A DNA stretch of 64,000 nt from Solirubrobacter deserti (GCF_003344625.1 NZ_QPKJ02000003.1:310001-374000); one strand, 5' to 3'. Positions 7,865 through 16,409 are shown, counted from the first letter of the stretch. The notes: generated by a model from the sequence alone, not told the origin. Numbers and translations are program-made.

Positions 7865-9586
7865 ATGGGCCTGCTCGACCGCCTCAGCGCCGCGCTCGCG
7901 CCGGCCGCGGACGACGACCAACTGGTCGCCGCCGCGCCGGCGCAGCGGGTGCGCACGATCCTCCGCCGCTTCTGGCCGTTCGCTCGCCCCTTCCGCAGGC
8001 GTTGGCTGCTGGGGCTGCTGCTGGCCGCTGCGTTGCCGGCGGTCGAGGCGGTCGAGATCTGGCTGTTCAAGTCGGTCGTGGACGACGTGCTCGTTCCCGC
8101 CGACCTCGCCGCGCTGTGGCCGCTGGCCGCCGCGATGGCGTCGCTCGCGCTGGCCGGCGCGCTGCTCTCCTTCGGTGACGAGTACATCGCCACGTGGGTC
8201 GGGGAGCGGTTCACCGTCGCGGTCCGGGCCGCGGTCTTCGACCACCTGCAGCGGCTCGAGCCCGACGCGCTCGACCGCCGCCGTCACGGAGACGTCCTCT
8301 CCCGGCTCTCCGGCGACCTGCACGCCATAGAGACCCTGCTGCTGTCCGCGCTGGCCGAGGCCGTCCAGGCCGCCGCGCGGCTGCTGTTCTTCGTCGCCGC
8401 GTTGTTCGTGCTCTCGTGGAAGCTCGCGCTCGTCTCGCTGATCGTCGTCCCACCGCTGTGGTTCGCGGCACGCCACTTCGGGCGCCTGGCGCGCCGTGCC
8501 GCGCGCGAGCGCCGCCGTCGCAGCGGCACGGTCAACACCGTGCTCGAGGAGGCGCTGGCCAACAGCGCGCTGGTGCAGGCCGCCAACGCGCAGGCCCACG
8601 AGCAGGCGCGCCTGCGCCGGGAGGCCGAGGGCGCGTCCGAGGCCGAGCTCGCCGGCACACGCATCGCGGGCCTGTTCGCGCCCGTCATCAACCTGATCGA
8701 GCTGCTCGGCGCGATCGTCATCATCGCGCTCGGCACGTGGGCGCTCAGCTCGGGCGACCTCACGCTCGGCGGGCTGCTCGCGTTCCTCGCCTACCTGTCC
8801 CAGTTGTACCGGCCGCTGCGGGACCTCACGCGCCTGTACACGAGCGTGTTCGAGGCCACGGCCGGCGCCGAGCGTGTGATGGAGCTGCTGGACACGCAGC
8901 CGCGCGTGGTCGAGCGCCCCGGTGCCCACGACCTCGTTCGCGCCGCCGGTCGGCTGGAGCTGCGCGGCGTGCACTTCGCCTACGACCGTCTGGCGCTCGC
9001 GGACGCTTCACTGGTCGTCCCGCCGGGCCGGTTCGTCGCGCTCACGGGCGCGAGCGGCGCGGGGAAGTCGACCGTGGCCAAGCTCGCCGTGCGCTTCCTG
9101 GACCCCGATGCGGGCACGGTCCACCTCGACGGCCACGACGTGCGCGACCTCACGCTGCAGTCGCTGCGCCGCAACGTCGCGCTCCTGCTGCAGGACGCGC
9201 CGCTGCTCGACGGCACGATCGCCGACAACGTCGCCTACGGCCATTCGGACGCCACCGACGCCGACGTCCGCCGGGCGCTGGCGGTCACGGGCCTCGACCT
9301 CGATCCCGCCACGCCCGTCGGCCAGAAGGGCCGCGCGCTCTCCGGCGGCCAGCGCCGGCGCGTCGCGATGGCGCGCGCGCTGCTGCAGGACGCGCCCGTG
9401 CTGATCCTCGACGAGCCCACCGCCGGGCTCGACCCCGACGCGGCGCGCGAGTTGATCGCCCCCCTGCGGGCCATCGCGCGCGACCGCGCGACGCTCCTGA
9501 TCACCCACGACCCCGTCCTGGCCGAAGCGGCCGACGAGGTCATCGTCCTCGACGGAGGCCGCGTGCAGTGCATGGCTACGCGATGA
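7865..9586 (+). CDS. ABC exporter, fused permease and ATPase
   Basis: 573 residues: an N-terminal membrane domain with six predicted helices (about residues 45-320) fused to one nucleotide-binding domain. Walker A is TGASGAGKSTV (near 392), signature LSGGQRRR (near 495), Walker B VLILDEPTAGLD (near 516), and the His switch is in LITHDP. This is the ABCB half-transporter architecture, working as a dimer to export lipids, drugs or peptides. There is no C39 peptidase domain. It starts 10 bp after the Arg-rich peptide and ends in an ATGA overlap with the kinase gene. The peptide is a possible cargo by position only. Confidence 0.88.
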   Translation: MGLLDRLSAALAPAADDDQLVAAAPAQRVRTILRRFWPFARPFRRRWLLGLLLAAALPAVEAVEIWLFKSVVDDVLVPADLAALWPLAAAMASLALAGALLSFGDEYIATWVGERFTVAVRAAVFDHLQRLEPDALDRRRHGDVLSRLSGDLHAIETLLLSALAEAVQAAARLLFFVAALFVLSWKLALVSLIVVPPLWFAARHFGRLARRAARERRRRSGTVNTVLEEALANSALVQAANAQAHEQARLRREAEGASEAELAGTRIAGLFAPVINLIELLGAIVIIALGTWALSSGDLTLGGLLAFLAYLSQLYRPLRDLTRLYTSVFEATAGAERVMELLDTQPRVVERPGAHDLVRAAGRLELRGVHFAYDRLALADASLVVPPGRFVALTGASGAGKSTVAKLAVRFLDPDAGTVHLDGHDVRDLTLQSLRRNVALLLQDAPLLDGTIADNVAYGHSDATDADVRRALAVTGLDLDPATPVGQKGRALSGGQRRRVAMARALLQDAPVLILDEPTAGLDPDAARELIAPLRAIARDRATLLITHDPVLAEAADEVIVLDGGRVQCMATR

Positions 9587-10344
9587 TCGCCCACCTCAAC
9601 CGCTCCAACCGGTACGACACGTACGAGGTCTGGAGCGAGGAGCGGCTGTGCTCGTGCGTGGCCAAGCGGCCGCGGCCCGACGCCCCGCGCAAGACGGCGG
9701 CCGACCTGCGGCTGGAGGGCGAGCGCCTGATCGCGCTCGCCCACCCGCACATCGTCCGCGGCTACGAGCTGCTCGAGACCGACGACGGCCCGACGCTGAT
9801 CATGGAGACGCTCGACGGCGAGACCGTCGCGCACCTGCTCGCGGGCAGGCGGCTGGACACCGACGAGGTCGCGTGGCTGGGCCTGCAGGTCGCCAGCGCG
9901 CTGCGATACCTGCACGGCCGCGGGCTCCTGCACGTCGACGTCAAGCCGGGGAACCTGATCGCGACCGGCGGCCGCGCCGTGCTGATCGACCTCTCGATGG
10001 CCCGCCCGCCCGGGCGCTATCGGCGTGGGCTCGGCACCTGGTGCAACCTCTCGCCCGAGCAGGCCCGCGGCGACGAGCTCACCGCCGCGGCCGACGTCTG
10101 GGGCCTCGGCACCGTCCTGCTCGAAGCCGCACACGGCGCGCCCGCGTTCCCGCAGCAGGAGCCGGAGTTCCCGCAGCTCGTCTTCCCGCCGCCGCTTGTG
10201 GACGGCCCGCTCGGCGACGTCATCGCCGCGTGCCTGGCCTTTGACCCCTTCGACCGCCCGACCCTGCCCGAACTCGCCGCCGCGCTGCTCCCCCACGCGC
10301 CCGGCGCCCGACCCTGGAGTGACCCGTGCGCCGCTACATCCTGA
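9583..10344 (+). CDS. Serine/threonine protein kinase (short, soluble)
   Basis: 253 residues from the ATG overlapping the exporter stop. Hanks-type kinase signs: invariant Lys in CVAKRP (residue about 24), catalytic loop HVDVKPGNL (HRD-type with V for R), the metal-binding Asp in IDLSMARPPG (DLS instead of DFG), an activation segment with GTWCNLSPEQA, and ADVWGLGTVL. Glycine-rich loop features are weak and there is no transmembrane or PASTA region, so it is a compact cytoplasmic kinase, probably active. Its operon place between an exporter and surface-type proteins suggests it acts on operon products; this is inference. Confidence 0.82.
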   Translation: MIAHLNRSNRYDTYEVWSEERLCSCVAKRPRPDAPRKTAADLRLEGERLIALAHPHIVRGYELLETDDGPTLIMETLDGETVAHLLAGRRLDTDEVAWLGLQVASALRYLHGRGLLHVDVKPGNLIATGGRAVLIDLSMARPPGRYRRGLGTWCNLSPEQARGDELTAAADVWGLGTVLLEAAHGAPAFPQQEPEFPQLVFPPPLVDGPLGDVIAACLAFDPFDRPTLPELAAALLPHAPGARPWSDPCAATS

Positions 10345-10856
10345 CGATCGCCGGCTGTCTGATCGTGCTCGGAGGCGTCTGGGCCCTGATCGACCGCGCG
10401 AGCGGCTCCAGCACACCCGCGCCGATCCAGCTCAACGTCGCCGACGAGACCGTCACCGCGACGCCGACGCCGACCCCCACGGTCACACGGACCCCGACGC
10501 CCACGCCGCGCGGCGAGCGCCGCGCGAGCCGGGACCGCGACCGTGAGCGTCCGCGCCGCACCCCGACCCCCGCGGCGACCCGGTCCGCGCCCAGCCGCGC
10601 GGCGACCGCTCCGACGGCCGAGCCCCGTCCCCAGCGCACGGCCACGCCGCGCCCGCGCCCGCAGCGCACCGCTCCCCCGCGCCCGCGGCCCCGCCGCACC
10701 GCCACGCCGGCGCCCACCCAGGCCGCTCCGCCGCCGCCCGCACCGACCGCCGCTCCCCCGGCGCCGACCGGCGACGACGATGACGACGATGACGACGACG
10801 GCGGCGCACCCGAGGTGGACGACGACGCCGGCGAGGGTGACGACGATGATGACTAG
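10326..10856 (+). CDS. Membrane-anchored Pro/Thr/Arg-rich protein with polyaspartate tail
   Basis: 176 residues from a GTG start overlapping the kinase end by 19 bp. Residues 5-23 form a single membrane helix. The next 120 residues are low-complexity: TPTPTP blocks, then Arg/Pro-rich segments. The last 30 residues are acidic, with a run of nine Asp and further DDD/DDDDD blocks. No folded domain is visible. The shape (anchor, extended stalk, acidic tip) fits a cell-surface protein. The polyacidic tail is charge-complementary to the polyarginine peptide at the head of the operon. Confidence 0.65.
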   Translation: MRRYILTIAGCLIVLGGVWALIDRASGSSTPAPIQLNVADETVTATPTPTPTVTRTPTPTPRGERRASRDRDRERPRRTPTPAATRSAPSRAATAPTAEPRPQRTATPRPRPQRTAPPRPRPRRTATPAPTQAAPPPPAPTAAPPAPTGDDDDDDDDDGGAPEVDDDAGEGDDDDD

Positions 10857-11130
10857 GCACGCGCTGATGGCGCTGCTGGCCGCGGCGCTACTGATCGCGA
10901 TCTTCGCGCTCTTGCGCACGGACGACGACGTCGCGGTGGACCGCTCGGAGCCCGCCGCGGCCGCCGCGATCGAGGCGGCGCGCGCCGTCGTCCCCGGCGA
11001 GCTCGTCGACGTGAGTCGCGACACCGACAGCCAGGACAAGTGGGAGGTCACGCTGCGCGCGCACGGCCAGGAGTACGAGGTCGAGCTGCTGCCCGACACG
11101 CTCGCCCTCCTGCGCATCGACTACGACTGA
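10846..11130 (+). CDS. PepSY-like membrane-anchored protein
   Basis: 94 residues; ATG at 10846 (or the adjacent ATG at 10849) overlaps the preceding stop. A membrane helix (HALMALLAAALLIAIFALL) is followed by a segment resembling a PepSY domain: EAARAVVPGELVDVSRD, then KWEVTLRAHGQEYEVELLPDT and IDYD. PepSY proteins often regulate extracytoplasmic proteases or sit beside two-component systems. Here a histidine kinase/response regulator pair converges on it. The family assignment is by pattern only. Confidence 0.6.
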   Translation: MMTRHALMALLAAALLIAIFALLRTDDDVAVDRSEPAAAAAIEAARAVVPGELVDVSRDTDSQDKWEVTLRAHGQEYEVELLPDTLALLRIDYD

Positions 11131-11160
11131 ACCTAAAGAGGGACTGTCCCTCTTTAAGTT
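11130..11160. terminator. Bidirectional terminator between peptide operon and response regulator
   Basis: TAAAGAGGGA (11134-11143) and TCCCTCTTTA (11147-11156) form a perfect 10-bp stem with loop CTG; flanking AAC/GTT adds outer pairs with one mismatch. A-rich and T-rich arms allow termination in both directions. The TAA stop of the minus-strand regulator (11154-11156) lies inside the stem. Confidence 0.75.
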
Positions 11161-11822
11161 CGCAGGCGGTAGCCCATCCCGCGCACGGTCTCGAAGCGCT
11201 CGGAGCCGAGCTTGCGGCGCAGGTAGCCGACGTAGACGTCGACGACGTTGGAGCCCGGGTCGAAGTCGTAGCCCCACACGTGGGAGAGCAGCTGCTCGCG
11301 GCTGAGCACCTGCCCGGGGTGGCGCAGGAACGTCTCCAGCAGCGAGAACTCCTTCGCCGTGAGCTCGGCCTCCTCCTCGTCGGCGGAGGCGCGGCGCGTG
11401 CGCACGTCGAGCGTGATCCCGCCGGCCGCCAAGACCATCGACGGCGAGCTCTCCCCGCCGCCCGCCTGGCGCAGCCGCGCCCGCACGCGGGCCAGCAGCT
11501 CGTCGAACACGAACGGCTTGGTGACGTAGTCGTCGGCGCCGAGGTCGAGGCCGGTGACCATGTCCTCGACCTCGTCGCGCGCCGTCAGCACGAGCACGGG
11601 CAGCCGCTCGCGGCGGGCCTGCAGCGCGCGCAGCACCGCGAATCCGTCCTGGCCGGGCAGGCCGATGTCCAGGATCAGGAGGTCGAAGTCGGACGCGCGG
11701 GCGAGGTCGGCGGCGCGCACGCCGTCCTCGCACACGGTGGTCGTGTACCCCGCGGCCTTCAGGCCCTTCACGAGGAACGACGACAGGCGCGGCTCGTCCT
11801 CGGCGATCAGGATGCGGCTCAA
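11154..11822 (-). CDS. OmpR/PhoB-family response regulator
   Basis: 222 residues starting MSRILIAEDEPRLSS from a TTG codon (11822-11820). The TTG overlaps the kinase stop as TTGA and is preceded by GGAGG at 11830-11834. Receiver domain: acidic pair EDE near residues 8-10, phospho-acceptor Asp in LLILDIGLPG, Thr in VLTARDE, and Lys in YVTKPF. The C-terminal winged helix (Trans_reg_C) runs from about residue 125, with SLLETFLRHPGQVLSREQLL and the late VDVYVGYLRRKLG. Longer in-frame versions exist upstream but would run through the kinase gene. The target genes are unknown. Confidence 0.9.
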   Translation of the reverse strand: MSRILIAEDEPRLSSFLVKGLKAAGYTTTVCEDGVRAADLARASDFDLLILDIGLPGQDGFAVLRALQARRERLPVLVLTARDEVEDMVTGLDLGADDYVTKPFVFDELLARVRARLRQAGGGESSPSMVLAAGGITLDVRTRRASADEEEAELTAKEFSLLETFLRHPGQVLSREQLLSHVWGYDFDPGSNVVDVYVGYLRRKLGSERFETVRGMGYRLRT

Positions 11823-13243
11823 CGGGAGACCTCCGGTCCAGAGAGGGGAACGACGACGGTGAAGGTCGAGCCGGCCCCGGGCTGGCTCGAGAGCGTGGCG
11901 CGCCCGCCGTGGGCGTCGGCGATCGCGCGGACGATCGCGAGCCCGAGCCCCGCGCCCTCGGAGCGACGGCGGCTGCCGGCGGCGCGCGCGAAGCGGTCGA
12001 AGATCCGGTCCTGATCCTCGCGCGCGACGCCCGGGCCGCTGTCGCGCACCCACAGCGACGCCTCCTCGCCGTCGACGCCCGTGCCGATCCAGATCGCGTC
12101 GCCGTCCTGGGTGTGCTGGACGGCGTTCTGCGCCAGGCCCATCACCGCCTGCGTGAGGCGCTGGCGGTCGGCGTGCAGGACGGCCTCGCCGCGCGCCTCG
12201 AGCGCCCAGCGGCGCTTGCCGAGCCCGGCGGCCTTGTCGAGCAGCTCGTCGGTGAGCGCGCCGAGCTCGACCTTGTCCACGCGCAGGAAGTCGCTGCGCT
12301 CGGCCTTGGCCAGCAGCAAGAGGTCGTCGACGAAGCGGCTCATGCGGTCCAGCTCGTCCGTCACCAGCGCGACCGTCTCGCGCCGCTCGTCGGGGTCATC
12401 GCCGAGCAGCTCGAGGTGGCCGCGGACGATCGTGATCGGGGTGCGCAGCTCGTGCGAGGCGTCGCTCACGAACGCGCGCTGGGAGGCGAACGCGCCCTCC
12501 AGCCGGTCGACCATCGCGTTGAACGTGCGCGAGAGCTCGGCGATCTCGTCCGAGCCGGAGACGGGGATGCGGCGTGTGAGGTCGGTCTCGGTGATCGAGC
12601 GCGCCGTGTCGTCGAGCGTGCGCAGCGGCGCCAGCAGCCGGCCCGCGACGACCCACGCGAGCGCGGACGCGATCAGCAGCACGGTGATCAGCACGAGCGT
12701 CGCGAGCTGGACGGCCTCCCACACGTCCTCGCGCTCGGCGCTCAGGGACGCCGCGACCACGAACACGCCGCGCGGGGTCGCGCCCGTGGCCTGGACGGGC
12801 ACGGCGAGGTAGCGGATGGTCTCCGTCGGCGTCTCGACCTCACCGCTCTCGGGGCGGCGCAGCTGGGCCCAGCGCTCGGCCTCGCCCCCCAGCGTGAGCT
12901 TGCCGCCGCCCACGCTGGAGCGCTCGTCGTAGTAGCGCCCCTCGTAGAACATCACGATCGTCTCGCCCGGCCCCGGGACGTTGCGCTGCTTGAACAGGTC
13001 GAAGATCGCCCGCAGGTTCGCGCCGAACGGGTCGCCCGTCTCTGGGTTCACGCCCGAGGCCAGCGACCGGAACTCCTCCACCTCCTGCTGCAGCGCCGCG
13101 TCCAGGCGGTCGTCGGAGCGCACGACCAGCACCTCGTAGATCGCGACCACCGACACGACGGTCGAGAAGGACATCAGGACGACGAACGCGGCGAGGATGC
13201 GCGTACGGGCACCGCCGAAGATGCGTCGCCGAAGTGCCGTCAA
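11819..13243 (-). CDS. Sensor histidine kinase with HAMP domain
   Basis: 474 residues from a TTG start. A membrane helix at about 15-38, an extracytoplasmic sensor region of about 130 residues, a second helix at about 173-198 and a HAMP linker come first. HisKA carries the phospho-acceptor His in SDASHELRTPITI, and HATPase_c carries GLAQNAVQHT (N box), DSGPGV (G1) and GAGLGLAIV (G2). It is transcribed ahead of its regulator, the reverse of the more common regulator-first order. The sensor domain has no family I recognise. It may read the state of the adjacent exporter/PepSY operon. Confidence 0.88.
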   Translation of the reverse strand: MTALRRRIFGGARTRILAAFVVLMSFSTVVSVVAIYEVLVVRSDDRLDAALQQEVEEFRSLASGVNPETGDPFGANLRAIFDLFKQRNVPGPGETIVMFYEGRYYDERSSVGGGKLTLGGEAERWAQLRRPESGEVETPTETIRYLAVPVQATGATPRGVFVVAASLSAEREDVWEAVQLATLVLITVLLIASALAWVVAGRLLAPLRTLDDTARSITETDLTRRIPVSGSDEIAELSRTFNAMVDRLEGAFASQRAFVSDASHELRTPITIVRGHLELLGDDPDERRETVALVTDELDRMSRFVDDLLLLAKAERSDFLRVDKVELGALTDELLDKAAGLGKRRWALEARGEAVLHADRQRLTQAVMGLAQNAVQHTQDGDAIWIGTGVDGEEASLWVRDSGPGVAREDQDRIFDRFARAAGSRRRSEGAGLGLAIVRAIADAHGGRATLSSQPGAGSTFTVVVPLSGPEVSR

Positions 13244-13285
13244 GGGCAGGAACGCTACGGCGCACGGCTAAGGAAGCTCTTACTC

Positions 13286-14284
13286 GTGCGCGCGTACCCA
13301 CGGATCCGCTTCATGGGCTCCAAGTACCGGCTGGCGCCGCGCCTGGCCGAGCTGTTCGCGACGCTTCCGCCCGGTGCGGCGATCGACGCCTTCAGCGGCA
13401 GTGGCGTGGTCGCGTACACGCTGAAGGCCGGCGGGCGCGAGGTGCTGGCCAACGACCACCTCACGTTCACCTCCACGCTGGCCGAGGCGCTGGTGGCCAA
13501 CGAGGGCGAGCGGCTCAGCGCCGAGGACGTCGAGCGGATCTGTTCCCCGAGCCGGGACGGGCGGGACTTCATCGCGCGCACGTTCGACGGGCTGTACTTC
13601 CCGCGCGAGGATCACGCGTTCCTGGACGCCGCCTGGTCGCACGTGGACGAGCTGGACGGGGCCAAGCGGGCGCTGGCGCTCAGCGCGCTCTGCCTCGCCG
13701 CCGCCCAGAAGCAGCCGCGCGGCGTGTTCACCGTCACCACCCCGCGCTACGACGACGGCCGCCGCCAGCTGCGGATGAGCCTCGAGCAGCTGTTCCGCGA
13801 GGCGGTGGCGCGCTGCAACGCCGCGGTGATCCCGGGCGCGGCGCGCGCCCGCTGCGGCGACGTCTTCGATCTGGACGAGCCGGCCGCGATCGCCTACCTG
13901 GACCCGCCCTACGCGCCGCCCCGCGACGACACGTGCTACGTCAAGCGCTACCACTTCCTCGAAGGGCTGGCCACGTACTGGCGCGGCCAGGAGATCATGT
14001 GGGAGACCCGCACGCGCAAGCTGGTCAAGCGGCCCACGCCGTTCGGGTCCAAGCGCACGGCGCCGCTCGCGCTCGACCGCCTGTTCGACCACTTCCGCTC
14101 GGCGGAGTCGCTCGTCGTCTCCTACGGCTCCAACGCCGCGCTGCCCGCCGACGAGCTCGAGGCGCTGCTGCGCCGCCACCGCCGGACCGTGACCCGCCAC
14201 GAGATCGCGCACCGGTACGCGTTCGGGACGCACCGGACCGCGGAGCGACGCGTGGCCACCGAGTACGTCTTCGTCGGCCGGTAA
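13286..14284 (+). CDS. D12-class DNA adenine N6-methyltransferase (Dam-like), orphan
   Basis: 332 residues from GTG at 13286 (an ATG at 13313 is the alternative; AAGGAA at 13270 favours the longer form). Family marks: FMGSKYRLAP near the start, SAM-binding DAFSGSGVVAYTLKAGG near residue 38, and catalytic YLDPPYAPP near residue 203, all intact. Motif order is that of alpha-class N6-adenine enzymes such as Dam and M.DpnII. No restriction endonuclease lies next to it, so it appears solitary. The GATC specificity of relatives cannot be assumed. Confidence 0.85.
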   Translation: MRAYPRIRFMGSKYRLAPRLAELFATLPPGAAIDAFSGSGVVAYTLKAGGREVLANDHLTFTSTLAEALVANEGERLSAEDVERICSPSRDGRDFIARTFDGLYFPREDHAFLDAAWSHVDELDGAKRALALSALCLAAAQKQPRGVFTVTTPRYDDGRRQLRMSLEQLFREAVARCNAAVIPGAARARCGDVFDLDEPAAIAYLDPPYAPPRDDTCYVKRYHFLEGLATYWRGQEIMWETRTRKLVKRPTPFGSKRTAPLALDRLFDHFRSAESLVVSYGSNAALPADELEALLRRHRRTVTRHEIAHRYAFGTHRTAERRVATEYVFVGR

Positions 14285-14307
14285 GCCTGCGGGGTAGACT
14301 CAGCCGA

Positions 14308-14799
14308 GTGCAGGAGATGGTGATCTACGGCGTGAGCTTCGACATGGTCGGCAAGCAGCCGATCGTGCTCCTGAAAGCCGTCGACACGAATAAGTTCCTC
14401 CCGATCTGGATCGGACATCCGGAGGCGGCGGCGATTCTGATGAAGCTGCAGGGGGCGTCGACGCCGCGGCCGATGACGCACGACCTGTTGTTCGACATGC
14501 TCGGCGAGCTCGAGGTCGCGTGCACGCGCGTCTCGGTCACCGAACTGCGTGAGAACACCTTCTACGCGTCGATCACCTTGTCAGTGAACGGACGCGAGGT
14601 CGAGATCGACTCCCGGCCCAGCGACGCGCTGGCCCTCGCCGTCCGCTCCGGCGCCCCGATCTTCGCGGCCGAGGACGTGATCGCGGAGTCCGCGATCGAG
14701 TTCGAGCACGAGGTCGAGGACACCGAAGAGGTCGTCGACAAGTTCAAGGAGTTCCTGGACCGCGTGACGCCCGAGGACTTCGCGGGCGGCGACACCTAG
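14308..14799 (+). CDS. Bifunctional nuclease (BFN/DUF151) family protein
   Basis: 163 residues from GTG at 14308 (ATG at 14317 is an alternative). The DUF151 core is clear: GVSFDMVGKQPIVLLKAVD, LPIWIGHPEAAAI, PMTHDLLFDML, and SRPSDALALAVRSGAPIF. An acidic C-terminal tail follows. Plant relatives have DNase and RNase activity; bacterial members are conserved in actinobacteria and some are linked to UvrB/UvrC-like motifs. Here the protein is a single domain. It ends convergently with the secreted protein gene. Confidence 0.88.
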   Translation: MQEMVIYGVSFDMVGKQPIVLLKAVDTNKFLPIWIGHPEAAAILMKLQGASTPRPMTHDLLFDMLGELEVACTRVSVTELRENTFYASITLSVNGREVEIDSRPSDALALAVRSGAPIFAAEDVIAESAIEFEHEVEDTEEVVDKFKEFLDRVTPEDFAGGDT

Positions 14800-16346
14800 C
14801 CCGACACGGGCGTCGCCTTCACGGAGATCTTCGCGGTCCGCAGCGCCAGATTCGGCGTGCCGCAGAACGGCGCGCGCGACTCGATCGTCCGCTCGCCGCC
14901 GGTCACCGGGAAGGTCTCGATCCAGGCGGCGTCGAAGGCCCGCTCGACCGCGGTGAAGCCGATCACCACCTGGTCGCCCTGGATCTCGCCGCCCACGGCG
15001 ACGATCGACGTGAACGTCCGCGTGCGCAGCATGTCCTTGCCACAGGAGTTCACCGCGGTTCCGTCCCACTCCGAGCCGGAGAAGGTGCCGGTCCCGGGCG
15101 TGGAGCCCTCGCCCGGCCCGGTCGTGAACGTGCCCGTGCCGGTCGCGAGCGTCTCCGCGATGCCCGGGCCCATCGACTTGCGGTAGTCGATCTTGATGTC
15201 GTAGCGGTAACGCTTCGGCTCGACCGGCGGGATGGTCGAGAAGATCGGCGGAATGCGGCCCGCCGGCGTCGTCGCGCCGATCACGGCGCAGGCGCCCGGC
15301 GTCCCGTGGATCCACTCGCCCGCCTGGTCGACGACGCCGACCTGCACGGTCGGCCCGCTCGCGCTCTCGGCGCTGATCGCGCCGCACCCGCTCGACATCC
15401 CCCAGCGCGCGTCGGTGACCGGCGTGCCGTCCTCGGCCAGCGCGCGCACGCTCCAGTCGGCGCGCCCGCCCTTGACCACCTTCTCCGGCGAGGCCGTGTA
15501 GTCGCGCTGCGCGCAGGCGTACTGATCGTGCCAGCGGACGTCGCCCTCCTTGAGCGCGGTCTTGATGTCGCTCAGCGCCCACACGGCGAAGCCGAGCAGC
15601 TTTCCGGCGACCTCGCGGTCCGTGTCGTCGCCGCGCGACCCTTTGGGGCCGCGCACGGTGAACTCGCGCAGCAGCGAGACGGGGTCCACGCCGACCGGGA
15701 TCGCCGACCTGGTCAGCGCGGTGCGATACGTGCGCGTCGGGTTGCGCTTGAGCACCTTGCCCGTCGCCGCGATCTCGACGCCGGACTTGATCGAGATCTC
15801 GCCCCGCAGCGGGGTGAGATCGAACGTGTGCGCCTTGGCGTCGACCCCGACGTGCCCGCTCCACGGCCCTTCGTAGCGCATCGTGATCAGCGTCCAGGTG
15901 CGCTTGCCCTGCTTCGCGTCGGCGAAGCCGAAGGTCATCGTCTCGTCGTACTTGGCGGGGACGTCGCCGTTGGCCTTCGGGCAGCCCGGCGCCTGATTGG
16001 CCCTCTTCGAGCCCATCGTGACGCCGTCGCCCGCCTGGTTGCGCAGCTCGACCGCGCCGTCGCTCTCGATGAGCTTGACGCCGGGCGGGAGCTCGGGACC
16101 CGCCTGCGCCGCCCGCGCGCCGAGCATCCGCATGGCCAGCGCCTCCAGACGACGATTCGGCTTGCCCTTGACGAGCCCCTTTAAGGCGGTCGGGCTCTCG
16201 GCCGGCAGGGACCTGGGCACGCACGCACGCGGCTTGTGCTTCGGTCCGATGGCGTCCGTGCCCTTGGGGCAGCGTGAAGCGGCGCCGTGGGCCGGCGCGG
16301 CCATCACGAGCGAGCCGAGGATGAAGAGCGAGAGCAGTCGCAGCAT
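14796..16346 (-). CDS. Secreted protein of unknown function
   Basis: 516 residues from the ATG at 16346, which places a signal peptide (MLRLLSLFILGSLVMAAPAHGAAS) at the N-terminus; an ATG at 16385 would add 13 residues. After cleavage there is CPKGTDAIGPKHKPRACV, then a Gly/Thr/Ser-rich region with seven or more cysteines. Two halves may be beta-sandwich-like: the middle contains MTFGFADAKQGKRTWTLITM and the end resembles IEGTFTTGPGEGS-type strands. I do not recognise a named family. No neighbour suggests a role. Confidence 0.65.
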   Translation of the reverse strand: MLRLLSLFILGSLVMAAPAHGAASRCPKGTDAIGPKHKPRACVPRSLPAESPTALKGLVKGKPNRRLEALAMRMLGARAAQAGPELPPGVKLIESDGAVELRNQAGDGVTMGSKRANQAPGCPKANGDVPAKYDETMTFGFADAKQGKRTWTLITMRYEGPWSGHVGVDAKAHTFDLTPLRGEISIKSGVEIAATGKVLKRNPTRTYRTALTRSAIPVGVDPVSLLREFTVRGPKGSRGDDTDREVAGKLLGFAVWALSDIKTALKEGDVRWHDQYACAQRDYTASPEKVVKGGRADWSVRALAEDGTPVTDARWGMSSGCGAISAESASGPTVQVGVVDQAGEWIHGTPGACAVIGATTPAGRIPPIFSTIPPVEPKRYRYDIKIDYRKSMGPGIAETLATGTGTFTTGPGEGSTPGTGTFSGSEWDGTAVNSCGKDMLRTRTFTSIVAVGGEIQGDQVVIGFTAVERAFDAAWIETFPVTGGERTIESRAPFCGTPNLALRTAKISVKATPVSG

Positions 16347-16385
16347 GAGACCAGCGACCGTAAACCGGCGCCCCGGCGCTGCCAT

Positions 16386-16399
16386 CCACCGCGCGGTGG
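16386..16399. repeat. Perfect 14-bp palindrome CCACCGCGCGGTGG
   Basis: CCACCGCGCGGTGG in the 63-bp gap between ddl (ending at 16410) and the secreted protein gene, both on the minus strand. It may be an operator or a weak hairpin; no T-run follows. Confidence 0.35.
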
Positions 16400-16409
16400 C
16401 TTCGTCTAT

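Noticed and set aside
8194..9582. Long N-terminal extension of the protein kinase frame
   Set aside because: It overlaps the ABC exporter in another frame and has no domain; the kinase begins at the ATGA junction.
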